From Linum tenue (Eukaryota; Streptophyta; Magnoliopsida; Malpighiales; Linaceae), in contig CAMGYJ010000002.1 of the NCBI GenBank assembly GCA_946122785.1, positions 18,326,492-18,390,491 of the forward strand: DNA of 64,000 nt, written 5' to 3'. The translations under genes and the position numbers were made by a program. The notes beneath the pieces are model-generated. The model searched no databases, had not been told where the DNA came from, and saw only the letters and a list, made by a program, of their open reading frames with translations. Below are positions 43,480 through 54,788 of this stretch, piece by piece; the first letter of the stretch is position 1; each line of letters opens with the position of its first letter.

Positions 43480-43766
43480 AAATTCTAGGTCATGCGGTTT
43501 TGCTAGGTCAAGCCAAAACCGCACCTAGGCCATGCTGTTTCTATTAGGTTAGACTTGAAACCGCATGGCCAAGATGTGGTTTTGGCCCAGGATCTTAAAC
43601 CGCACTTTGGGTGTGCGTTTTATAAATAAAACGCATCTTCAGGGTTATAAACCGCACCTTGGAGGTGCGGTTTTAAAAAAATGGTGCTATTTTTGTAAAT
43701 TTTATGGGTTGGGTGCTATTTTTGTAATTTTTTTTTAAAGATGCTATTTCTGGAAAAATTCCCTAA
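43480..43766. repeat. hairpin-rich AAACCGCAC repeat block
   Basis: Several short palindromes, for example TGCGTTTTATAAATAAAACGCA (43614-43635) and AAACCGCACC/GGTGCGGTTT around a 5-base loop (43649-43673), sit among CGGTTTTG and AAACCGCA words. The block follows the tail of segment A and precedes segment C. It ends in GTGCTATTTTTGTAA-like direct repeats, probably a transposon end. No gene. Confidence 0.5.
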
Positions 43767-43835
43767 GCTTAGGGCTCTTAACGAAGTTAAAAATATAGCA
43801 CATATAGAAAACCTACCTACCAAATATTATAGAAT

Positions 43836-45277
43836 GGCTAAATTACACGTTTGGTCACTCAAATTACATAACTCTTTCATGTTTGCCACCCGAATTATTT
43901 TTCTTTCTTATTCGCCACTAACTTTACAAATTGTTTCATCGTTGGTCACCGGCCGTTTGTTTCTGTTAGATTCCGTTAACTCCGTCAATTTTTTGATGAC
44001 GTGGCAAACGGAACTGCTGACTGGACAATAAATTTAATGACATGTCGAGTAAAAAAATTAAAAAATAACAGTACTCATCGCTCTCCGCCTCCGACATCCT
44101 CCCCGTGAGCCGTGGCGGGGCCGTCCCGCTGGCGGTTGAAGTAGACCTCTTGATCTCCTTGACCGGAATCGACACACGGGATCGCCACTCGATGAAGAAA
44201 TATATGAGGCGGAGCTCAACACCTCTTGATCTCCTACAACAAATCTTATAATAATCCCCTTACCACCCATATAAAAAATTTGAAAGAACAACTGCGTCAC
44301 ATATGAGATTAAAAAAAGGAACAAGCAAAATAAGCCGTACCAAATGGGATTAAACACACACCCAACTTCAACTAACATTCAACAGCGAAAACGGCTCAGG
44401 AAATCCAAAAGAGAAGAAAGCAAGAACCCACCCAGAAAAACCTAGAATCGAAATCAAACAGAGTCCGTTCCGTTTAAGTAAAGCAGATGCCCAGAAAACT
44501 TTCGACTAAAGATCGAAGATTTAGGAGGAAGAAGGATGAGATAAACGAAAGTAGGATGTAGGGATTTCGAGGATCGTCCCTTCCTTGGTTGTTGGTGTAA
44601 CGGAAAAGGAAGAGCGGCACGAAAAAACAGAGGATAGTGCGTAACTAGAAAGCGAAGGAAAAGGGGAAACAGGCGAAACCGAAAACCAATTCAATGGGAG
44701 AGAAGAGGGAGAGAGATTTGATTTGGAGTTGGGTTTTGCTTTTAAAAAATAGATTCCAAGATTATCATATGAATTAAGACTCTGTGTAGTCGACTCTGTG
44801 GTAGAAAGATCATGTAAGCAATCAAGATCAAAATCCCCCCAGGCTGAGTTTGGTGAGCTTTTCAGCTTTTCCTTTCTCTCACTGCAAAACTTTCAAACAC
44901 ACCGAGTTGCTGGAAACATCACCGATGCGGTGGAAGTCCTCCGACATCACGCACGTCTTCCCCGTCTTGAGCTCCGCCTCCATCTCTTTCTTCACCAAGC
45001 AGCGCTCCGGCGTATCGATCCGTAGGCGGAGAGTGATGGGTATTAATTATTATTTTTTTTTACTTTTGACATGTCATTAAATTAACCGCCCAGTCAACAG
45101 TTCTGTTTGCCACGTCATCAAAAACTGACGGAGTTAACAGAATCTAACGGAGACTAACGGTTGGTGACTAATGGTGAAACGATTTGTAAAATTAGTGGCG
45201 AATATTAAAGAAAAGTGATTCGGGTGGCAAAAGTGAAATAGTTATGCAATTTGAGTGACCAAACGTGTAATTTAGCC
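43836..45277 (-). mobile_element. 1.44-kb non-autonomous MULE (inverted twin of 32008-33447)
   Basis: It starts GGCTAAATTACACGTTTGGT, ends with the complement, and is flanked by the direct repeat ATTATAGAAT (43826-43835, 45278-45287; 9 to 10 bp). The empty site is seen near 29347 (A) and 61060 (B). It is nearly identical throughout to the copy in A but inverted, so both moved recently. Confidence 0.9.
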
Positions 45278-45287
45278 ATTATAGAAT

Positions 45288-46466
45288 CAAATAAATGTCT
45301 AAAAATATTAACAAGTGGGCAGGGAAGAGTTGTGCCAGAAGAGGAATCTTTCCATTATATTACATATCATTTTTTTGGTTCTATTACCCTTATTCCATGA
45401 ACATATATCGAACATTTAGTCACTGCATCAACATTTGTTATTTATTTATTTTAATTAATTAAAAAAAATTCAGGCCTGGCTGAAAGATTTGCAGATGATT
45501 TTCCTCTGTTATTGCGAAGGGAGTGGGTTGAACAGTTGGTTGGTGAGGGCTGCAGCCTGCAGGTTTATTATATTGAAGAGAAGATTGCTATCTTTAGAAA
45601 GAGAGATAGGGATCATGCAGAATCAGTAGAGTTTGGGTAGTGTCGACTGTTGAGCGAGCCTTTCTGCTCTAGGTAGTTTTCAAGCTCTATGTGTATTTTG
45701 CTTTCTGAGTTGAAATATTAATAATCTGCAACCCATCTCCACCCTCATTTCCCCACAAATCTCCCAAATCTTCACCAACCGATCCAAGCCCACAAATCTC
45801 CCAAATATTTCCAATACATAGAAAATGGGTGAATTGCAAATTTGGTCACTAAAATTATCTATTTGTAACAGATTAGCAACCCAAATCACTTTTCCTTTAA
45901 TTTAGCCACTGATACTACACGTTTATGTCATCCTTGGTCATTCGCCGTCTAAGTCCGTTAACTCTGTCGTGGGTGACAATTAACTCCAACGTTTGACCGT
46001 TAAAACCTTATGTATCATTTAAAAATGAAGAAACATCAGACAGTTTCTAGTTCATCTTCAGATGGTAGATTCACTTGCTTTTATAACCCCATGAGTTGGC
46101 ATGGTTGAAACAACTACTTTTTTAAGGATGACATAGGTTTTACATTATGGTACTACTTTAGCGATTTGAACAACTGCGCTTCCATCACACTAATCCAAAC
46201 TCGTGTTCGTTGAAACAACTACTTCTGAATTGGGCTTTCGTCGCACTGCTCCAACAACCCTATAATTTTCTGTAGCTAGAGTAATTAGTTTTATACTTAA
46301 GTAAATTTAGTTAGCTTGTATTATTTTGCTTATCTAATGTAAAAGTAGGGTTTTTTGCTCAAGCCTTTATATGATGAGCATTGTACATATTCACAACTCA
46401 ATGAAACAAGTTTTCATCCGGATCTTTTCTTATTCTGTGGACAAAGATGCTATAGATTTGCTTTTA
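45288..46466. other. non-coding part of segment C
   Basis: Colinear with the region upstream of terpene synthase A and B, with a rearranged stretch at 45630-45730. The words CTGCAACCCATCTCCACCC and CCCACAAATCTCCCAAATC recur at 49670-49720, an extra local duplication in this copy. No gene seen. Confidence 0.5.
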
Positions 46467-46475
46467 TTGTTAGAA

Positions 46476-48084
46476 GGCTAAATTCACTTGTATAGCCAAA
46501 ACTTTGACGTTTGTGACAAATATAGCCACTTTTGGAGAAATATCAGAAATAGCCAGAATTTTGAAAGTTCGATGACAAATATAGTCATTTCCGTTACATA
46601 GTTTGACAGCGTCAATAACACCGTTAGTCTAATTAACCAAATGCTTACCTGGCTGCCAACTCACCGGACACATCATTGACAACTCAACAATACTTGCCAT
46701 GTCATATTTTAATTTAAAAATAAATAAAAAATGACAAATTATTTTTTTTCTTCCTCTCTCCTCTCCCACCACTCGCCGTCGAAGAACTCTTTCTTCTCCC
46801 TCTCCTTTCACCACAGACCCCGACCCCAACCCCAAACTCATATCCTCTCCTCCCACTCCGACATAGTTCCAGATCCAACCCACCACCGACCCCGCCGACC
46901 CTACGATCTCCCTCTGGCTCATAGCATCCGACGGCTAAACCCTTCCATGATGATCTGAACCCAAAGTGCAGGGCAACCCGGGGAAAGGTAAACCAGAGAG
47001 AGGAAATCAGCCGGAGCGGCGTGTCCGATGAACCGAGCAACGACAGCAGGAGCGATCCGAAGAACAACATGAGTGGAGGTAGCAGTAGTGGAAATCCTCC
47101 CAAATACACCCAGGTCCGAAATCTCCACTCCTATCGTAAAGACTGAATCTCATTATTATGCTATAGCTGCTGAATTTCGGCTAGAAGAGAAGGGTTGCTA
47201 AGTTAATCTATTGTGCCATGAATCCATTCTTTTATCACTAACCTCTAAAAATAAAATCTAACCACGGAATTCAGTGTCACAAACGTTGCAATAGAAAGTA
47301 AAAGGGTCATGAGCTAACCTTCTGCCACCACCAGTTTGATGCCGGTTGAAGCCTTCTGCAGGTGAATGAGCAGCAAGAGGAATATTCTTGGCAACGATCT
47401 CGATCTTCATGGTTTCCCATCTAATTGCACATCATTATATCTTGCAAAGCTTCAAAACTGTCGAGAATTGAAATGGCAGATCTACGACCGGAGAAGAGAG
47501 GGCGTTGCGCAATGCGACGAACACGAAGAGAGTGGGGGATGGGGGGCGACTGGGAGATGCATCGGTCGTTTGACGATGTCGACGGGTATTGAGATCTGGA
47601 GCAAGCGACGACGATTAGCGATGGCGATGATTGGCGATGGCGACGACGACGGGTATTGAGATCTGGAGCGGGCGACGGCGATTGGCGACGGTGATGATTG
47701 ACGATGGCGATGGCGACGACGACGGGTATGTAGCGGTTGATTGAGCAAATAGGAGATTGGAATTTAGATCTGTATTGCTGGAGATAACAGATTGGAAACA
47801 AAGATTTTTTTTATTGATGAGGTTGAAACAGAGACGGAGTTGGGTTTAGGGGGATGTGGGGTTTGGGCAATTTTTCTTTTTATTTTTTATTAAGTTTTTC
47901 ATTAATCTATGTGGCAATGTTGTTTATAAATGTCACCACCACCTCAGCAATGTCGTTAGTCCAGTCAGCTATTTTGTTAACACCGTCAAAGAATTGGACG
48001 GAAGTGGCTATTATTTGTGTTTCCCCAAAAGTGGCTATATTTGGCAAAACCGTCAAAGTTTTGGCTATACAAATGTATTTGGCC
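46476..48084. mobile_element. 1.6-kb non-autonomous MULE private to segment C
   Basis: The ends GGCTAAATTCACTTGTATAGCC and, inverted, GGCCAAATACATTTGTATAGCC are flanked by a perfect 9-bp duplication TTGTTAGAA (46467-46475, 48085-48093). The intact site is in A near 31280 and B near 62105. Its termini belong to the same family as 31848-34503. Internal GC-richer blocks (46740-47130, 47340-47780) look like captured host sequence. I do not recognise the donor genes. No transposase. Confidence 0.88.
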
Positions 48085-48142
48085 TTGTTAGAACTACTGA
48101 AAATATTCGAAATTATTTGTCCGTTTTTGTAAGCAGTTTCAT

Positions 48143-49495
48143 TGGGAGAAGTTAGGGTGCTAACTTCATAGGAGGTTAGCACCATACTAACAAGGGTATA
48201 ATCGGAATACAAGAACACAAAATATCAAATTATGAATTTAATTATGTTTTTTATGATAGGGGCGGATTTTGTGGGATTGCCTTGAAAAGTGGGGCGAAAA
48301 TTTTGGGATTGCAATATCTGACGGTTACTAATTTTGAATTTGATAGTGAGTTTATTTTCCATTTGGGCAGAATTTCGGGATAGATATAGTTTTAACTTTT
48401 AAGAATCACTACTAAACGAACACATAATCAGTTAATCACTACTGAACTACCATATAAAAAACACTACGAAAAGCTAAACCATAAGAATCACTACTACAAT
48501 TTGCGGAATCAATACTAATGCTACATATGAAAAACACTACTATGCCTAAATAATACAAAAACACTACCACTCTAGCAATGAAGTACACTGCTACAACATA
48601 CAAAAATACAGAACACCACTTGAATATTTCATTCCCAATAATTACAAAACTCTACGAATCTAGATCTGATAAACACTACTATACATAGGTACAATGGCGA
48701 GCATGCTCACACAATCCTAATTAACGGTAAACACTACTACTATAAACCAGTACTAGTCCTAGTGAAATGTTACCACATCAACAATTCACTCCTCCACCAT
48801 TTTCATCCCCAACAACATACCCTAATCTGGGGCGTCGTCTCCATATCAGATCTACACTTATCCGAACCATTTTCCATTATGAACCCAGATCTTATCTCCA
48901 CAACAGATCTACACAAAGTATGTGCAATACAGAAGGCGGCTTCGGGATTGCGGACTTTACACATGAGAGTTATGGCGGAGCAGAGGAGGGATTTGGGATT
49001 GCGGCTATGACAAGAGACCCGAACGCCTCCATGACAGAACTTCAACCCACCTCCGATGGACTCCAAACAATAGTTGAGGGCTGTGAAGGCGAGGCCAACG
49101 CTGACGACGACGACTCAAGAGAAGGGAGGCAAAGCGAAGGCGGCAAAGCCAATGCAGACGGCGACGCAGGTGAGGAGGCGAGGACCGCTAGGACGATAGG
49201 GAGGGTGGAGAAATCGAGAGTGGAGACGGCAACAACGGCAAGTTCGCCGACAGTTTTGATGGAATCAGGCTACTAGAGAAGAAAAGAGAAGAAACAAATG
49301 AAATAGGCTGCAGAGAAGGCGGACTCTAGAACTTCTAAGCAAAAATAACGCACCCAAGGTTGGGATCCTGTGTTTACCTCCCCAAAATGCCCCTATAACA
49401 AAATCACCATTAGATTGATGGAAATACAAAAGAACGAAGATATGAACGGTTATTACCGTGCTAACCAATTGAATAGTTAGCATCCCATCCCATCC
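48143..49495. mobile_element. 1.35-kb inverted-repeat element private to segment C
   Basis: It is flanked by a 9-bp duplication CAGTTTCAT (48134-48142, 49496-49504). The ends are similar when inverted (GTGCTAAC...GGTTAGCACC against GATGCTAAC...GGTTAGCACGG), about 60-70 bp with mismatches. The length of the duplication suggests a MULE. The inner half is GC-richer (48890-49260) with an Asp/Glu/Gly-rich open frame that I cannot assign. The intact site is in A near 31332 and B near 62160. Confidence 0.8.
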
Positions 49496-49970
49496 CAGTT
49501 TCATCGCTTTCATGTTTTCAGCTAGCTTGCTTCGTGCATGGATTAATTATCGTAACTACATAGAACCTTACAAAGTTACAAGTTCAACCCCTTATTAACT
49601 ATAGCACTGCCACTAGCTATAACCTTCATCTTAAAAGGAAATATTTTCTAAATATTCTCATTCAGGCCTCTGCAACCCATCTCCACCCTCATTTCCCCAC
49701 AAATCTCCCAAATCTTCCCCAAAAGACGAACCGTCATTTACATCCAAGCCCACAAATCTTCCAAATCTTTCCAATACATACAAAACGGGTGAATTGCAAG
49801 TTTGGTCACAGATATTATAGTCACCCGAATCACTTTTCCTTTAATTTAGCCACCGATATTATATATTTATGTAATCTTTGGTCACTTGCCATCTAAGTCC
49901 GTTAAATCTGTCCTAGATGGCAGTCAACTCCAACGTTTGACCGTTAAAAATTTATGTATTATTTTAAAAA

Positions 49971-51575
49971 GGTAATATACACATGTGTAGTCAAAACTTT
50001 GACGGTTTGGCCAAATATAGCCACTTTTGGCAAAATACAAAAAATATCCACTTTTCGCTTTTTTATTTTAATTTCTCATCAGTAAAGGGAAAATCGGAAT
50101 TGGACAAGTGCTAAAAGGATACTCGCCGATTAGGGGTGGGCAAACGGTTCGGTAAACCCGAACCGAACCGAATTAATGCTATTCGGTTCGGAATTCGGAA
50201 GGAAAATAGGGATAGTTCGGAAATCAGGGTTCTTTCAACCGAACCGAATTTCCGACCGAAAAACCGAAAAACTATAATTGCAAGCTCCAAATGGTGGATT
50301 TTTATCTTTTTAGTTGTTTTTAGACTTAAATATTTGAAATGTTTTATGACTTATGTGTTGAAAAGTTTGGTTTTATCATTGATGATGCATATAATTGATA
50401 TTTATTGTTTATATTAGGGGTGAAAAATAATTTAAAAGTTAGAAAATACAAGTAGCTTCACAAATTCGGTTGTGTGAAAAACCGGTTCGAATTCGGTTTG
50501 ACGTTTGGGAGAATTCGGAGACCCGGTATTCATAATTTCGGTTCGGTCAAAACCGAACCGACTGAATGCCCACCCCTATCGCCGATGTTGTTACTATGTT
50601 TCCCGGTGGCGATTAAGAGGAGGCGGAGAAGCAGGGACAAGTTATCGCCGCCTGAGAAGGCGGTCGTTCTAGGTGGGGATTGATTTTACTCTTGCCGCCT
50701 TCAGTTCCGACGATATGAACGGGGCAACAATATACATCCCAATTCCATTCTTACCTCCGCCAGCTCCAGGAGAAACATCTCCCACCTTTTCCTCTATCCA
50801 TCTCTGACTGTAAACAAAACCGTCTCTGCCACCGATTTAGAATCCCCATCACTGCCTTCTCGATTTGGTTCTTCAGGGATTTGGTTTTTTTTCTTTGCCC
50901 CAACACTCTGTAACAGTCGCAGTCGTCCTTCAACTCGTGCTAAACTATACTCCCAAAGTCGAGGCCAAAGTAGTAGAGGAGATGGGATGGGAGAAGGACA
51001 TAAAGAGAGACAGAGGGGAAATCACAGCAGTGACGGCAGCAGCGGCGAATTTGGTAACAAAATAGTGAGGATCTGGACGAAGAAGGCTTGACGGCGACAG
51101 AAGATGCGGCGGGGGAAGAGATGGTTTTTGCCAATGGCATTATGGGTTTCTCCATGGAGCTTTTGGTTATGGTGGTTCACCGTTTGGCTTTTGAAGGTCT
51201 ATGGAATGAGAGAGTTTGCCTTTTGAAGGTCTATGGAATGAGAGAGAGGGTGAAAGAGACGCCCTTGGAGAAAGAGGATGGAGAAAATAATCAAAAGAGT
51301 TAACAAAATTATTTTTATTTAAAATAATTATTTTTATACTTCAAAATGACATGTCAATTATATGATGACGTGTTGTTGACGTGTGTGGTGAGTTGGCATC
51401 CCAATCAACTTAAAGTTAACGTACTGACGGTGTCACTGACGCCGCTAAAATATGTAATGGAAATGACTATATTTGTTATGAAACTTTCAAAATTCTAACT
51501 ATATTTGATATTTCGCAAAAAGTGGCTATTATTCTCACAAACGTAAAAGTTTAGGCTACACAGATGAATTTTGAC
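49971..51575. mobile_element. shared non-autonomous MULE (copy in segment C)
   Basis: Same insertion as 31848-34503, with the duplication TTTTAAAAA intact on both sides (49962-49970, 51576-51584). Relative to A it has lost about 700 bp after the left end and gained the hAT MITE at 50131-50578. It keeps the block ending in a repeated LLLCFPVAIKRRRRS-type reading near 50590-50683. Confidence 0.85.
50131..50578. mobile_element. hAT-type MITE (copy 2)
   Basis: 448 bp with ends TAGGGGTGGGCA and TGCCCACCCCTA, flanked by a perfect 8-bp duplication TCGCCGAT (50123-50130, 50579-50586). Inverted and shorter relative to 341-878. The AT-rich centre (TTTTTAGACTTAAATATTTG) is shared by both. Confidence 0.9.
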
Positions 51576-52075
51576 TTTTAAAAATGAAGAAACATCAGGC
51601 AGTTTCTACTTCATCTGCCGATGACAGAACCACTTGCTTTTATTATCCCATGAGTTGGCATAGTTGAAACAACTATTTTTTTAAGGGTGATATAAGTTTT
51701 TTTTTTGTGATTATGGTACTATTTAAATGATTTGAACAAATTGAGACCTGCAGCTTTTAGACTAGTGATATTACTACTGATCCAAACCCTTCTCTGTTGA
51801 AACAAGTGAATATATTTATGGTCAATGATAACTTCATTCTTAAATTAGCATAATATATTTATAGTCAATGATAACTTCATTCTTAAATTAGCGTAATATA
51901 CAAGTCCTGTATGTTAAATATTTTGAACGGTTCTATCAACAGTTAACCAACGATTTTATAACGATTAACAACTGAACCGTAAACCACTAACTTTTGCGGT
52001 TTAGCTTCCGGTCTGGTCCAGAAAATAGAGTTTAATGGACAATAGATGTAGATCCGATGGACAATAGATGAACAC

Positions 52076-52210
52076 ATGGTAATCGATGCCCAACCTCTGT
52101 ACGGCGTCAATCATCTCCAAGTTCGTCTTCATCGACGCCGCAACTCCTCTCAGCATCTCCCTCACTTCTTCCTTCAATTGCTCAGCATCTTCCGTCCACC
52201 CACTTATCAT
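52076..52210 (-). pseudogene. terpene synthase exon 2 fragment (third copy)
   Basis: On the minus strand, after a TTTGCAG acceptor, the frame reads [20 protein letters not shown] and then [18 protein letters not shown]. This is the start of terpene synthase exon 2 with several changes from copies A and B, including a shortened Ala-rich loop. Intron 1 sequence continues to about 52300. Exon 1 and everything after residue 46 of the exon are missing. The 3' cut coincides with a junction to a sequence shared with A (34990-35014). It cannot encode a catalytic protein. Confidence 0.85.
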
Positions 52211-52299
52211 CTGCAAATAATTATTTTTCTCATCATAGCTAATTACACGCACCATGCTAAGTCTAATAATGATAACTTTTCCTAAATGCTCTGCAGTAA

Positions 52300-53280
52300 T
52301 TTTTACTAAAAGGAATTAAAAATCAACACTAAAAAGGATAAATTAAAAAAAAATGACAAAAGACTATTTAGCTGTCAGATCAGCAAGGACGTTGGGAAAT
52401 GACAAAAGGAACCATAAATAAAATTAGTGAGTGAGGTTGGATGGTCTTAATTTAATTCGTTTATGTACTTTTTCTCATTTTTTTGTGGTTACAATAGTAA
52501 ACCAGTAACTAGAATGGTTCATCTGGTTTCAAGTCAAACCGTTAAAAATTATTTGATCCAACTCTAACCGTCCAATCAAATAAACTGAATCGCTATTGTA
52601 ACTGTTTTAGTGATTTTGCCGGTGCAAACAATTATCCTTTTTGGTTCTTTCACTTGAAAACTTGGAATTCGGTAAAAAATACAACTCCGGAAGAGATAGA
52701 GAGTTATTTTGTCACTTTGTGAGGGATGAACTACGACGTCGACATATACTTTTTTTTCTCTTAAAAAAAGCACCATGTCCTATTTCATGTGCTGCATTTC
52801 GGTAAATCAATATAGTACCACATCATTGAGCTCTTTCAATATGCTATAAAGCATGATATAAAGCAATGGTGTTTTAATATACAACTTGAAATTCTACCGT
52901 AAAATTAAATATATAAGTTCAGGCTGTACCATAAATGAATTTGTACCATAACATAAAGGTACAAGTTCAAGTTGTACCATAAAACAATTTATACAAAAGA
53001 ATATAGGTACAATATTAAGTTGTACCATAACGTTAAAGGTACAACTTTATCTATTTTGTTCTTGAAAATAATGTGACATAGTGTTACGTCATTATAGATC
53101 ATGATTTTCAAAAGCTATGTTGGCCCGGTCAAAATTCCTACCAAGGTAGGATAATATCATGATTTTCAAAAGCTATGTTGGCCCGGTCAAAATTCCTACC
53201 AAGGTTGGAATTATCCTGCTAAAATTTATTTTTGACTTGTTTATCGGTTTATTTCATATCATTATTGAAAATTCTAAAAT
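52300..53280. other. end of segment C, non-coding
   Basis: From about 52560 it is colinear with 36075-37103 and then 43372-43480 of segment A, without the LINE and the MuDR-like element. A tandem duplication of about 60 bp (53097-53156 and 53157-53215, word GATTTTCAAAAGCTATGTTG) lies on the MULE target site. Confidence 0.7.
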
Positions 53281-53932
53281 CGATATCTTCATTGAAAACC
53301 GAGAGTAAATTTTTTGTTCCAATTGATTTGTAGCTTTTATTGATTAGTATAATAAAAAAAACTAGCTTAAGTGACTTTTTTTAAAGACAATTTTGACAAA
53401 TGTCAGTAAATCTATTAACATTGAAGGGTTTTCTGACATTTATAGTAAATGTCACAATAAATACATGTATTGTGACATTTATTTTTGACATCATTTAATT
53501 GTCATATCAATATGAATTTTTTTTATATGAGGAGAAGTGTTACTAGAAAACTGTCGGAATATAAGAGCATTTGTGACATCAATTGGTCACGTAAGTAAAT
53601 GTCACAATAACTTAGCTGGTCCTCTGACGTTAGATGAAATGTCACTAGCAAAGTGTCAATCTAATACGTGTATTGTGACATTAATGCTGACATCTTATAA
53701 TTGCCAGAACAATATAAACGTGTTTTTTTTTTACATTTACTGAAATGTTACAAGAAAAATATCAGAATAGATAAGTATTTGTGACGTTAAAAGAAATGTC
53801 ACTAGTGAAGTGTCCGTATAATATATGTATATTGTGACATTAATGTTGACACCATATAATTGTCATAATTAAATGTGAAAATAACTTAGTTGCTCGTCTG
53901 ATGTCAAAGAAATGTCATTAACAAATATATTA

Positions 53933-54125
53933 GGGCTGGGAATCTAGACCAAACCGTATGGGAAACCGCGGTCTAGACCGTATTGTATGGTTTGGTCTGG
54001 ACCGTGAGACCAGAGCTATGGTCTGGCCTGGTTTGCGGTCTCCTCTTTTAGTGCGTGGTCTGAAGTGGTCTGGACCGCGGTCTACCGCAGTAAACCGTAA
54101 CAGACCGCGACACACTACCTACTAA
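53933..54125. repeat. GGTCTAGACCG-rich hAT-like fragment
   Basis: It begins TAGGGCTGGGAATCTAGACC and repeats GGTCTGGACCG, CCGCGGTCTA and AAACCGTA. The start resembles hAT MITE termini, but the matching inverted end is absent, so it is truncated. Confidence 0.5.
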
Positions 54126-54788
54126 CTCGGAAAAAAATAACACTAAATTGAACCTCCATTTGCGTATTTGAAGAACAAAGTAGTTGATTCTTCATCTAGT
54201 TGAGAGCCAACAAATTGAGCTTATGTGTTATCTCCTTATCAAAGAACCACACAAAAACCAAAAAGACTCATAAATAAAATTTACAAACAATGTCTAGACT
54301 ATGAAGTCAATAAAAATTCGTTCACCTTGATGAGATAAGGAAAATTATTGAGAGATATGCGACCATCTTAGTGATTCAAAATTACCTCAACGTCATCACA
54401 AAGGTTATCAACCGGGAGAACCTTCGAATCACTCGAGAGGAATTATTGCAAAACTTCTACAGTTAACATTTGGCTAATTTTTAGTATTTCGATAAGTTTG
54501 GATAATACAAAAGAATCTGAAAACGGTTTGGATAAAAAATAGACATTACCCTAATTGTTATAATATTAAAAATCCACAAATTCAAACTTAAGCATTATAT
54601 AGGTTGAGGGAACAAGGTTCATGTGCACCTCATGCAAACATTAACAATAAAATGCAAGGGCTCTCCAAGATGTGATTCACATGTACATGCACGCAAGCCT
54701 TAATAATTAAAAGGAAAGTTGTAGGAATTGCTTTTAACTTAATTTTTTTTATAGATTCCCAACCTTGAAAGTTTTATGGAGGCTTATG

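Larger units (their letters stand above)
43767..53280. repeat. paralogous segment C (no full terpene synthase)
   Basis: It starts AAGCTTAGGGCTCTTAACG, matching 29286 just upstream of the terpene synthase A TATA box. It then runs colinear with segment A to the site equivalent to 43480, with its own insertions (43836-45277, 46476-48084, 48143-49495, 50131-50578) and without the A-private ones. The terpene synthase body and core promoter are absent from its left edge. Only exon 2 sequence is present, far inside at 52076. Confidence 0.75.

Noticed and set aside
47421..47801. Ser/Arg-rich minus-strand frames of 88 and 126 codons
   Set aside because: They follow a GCGACGACG-type low-complexity stretch inside a non-autonomous MULE.
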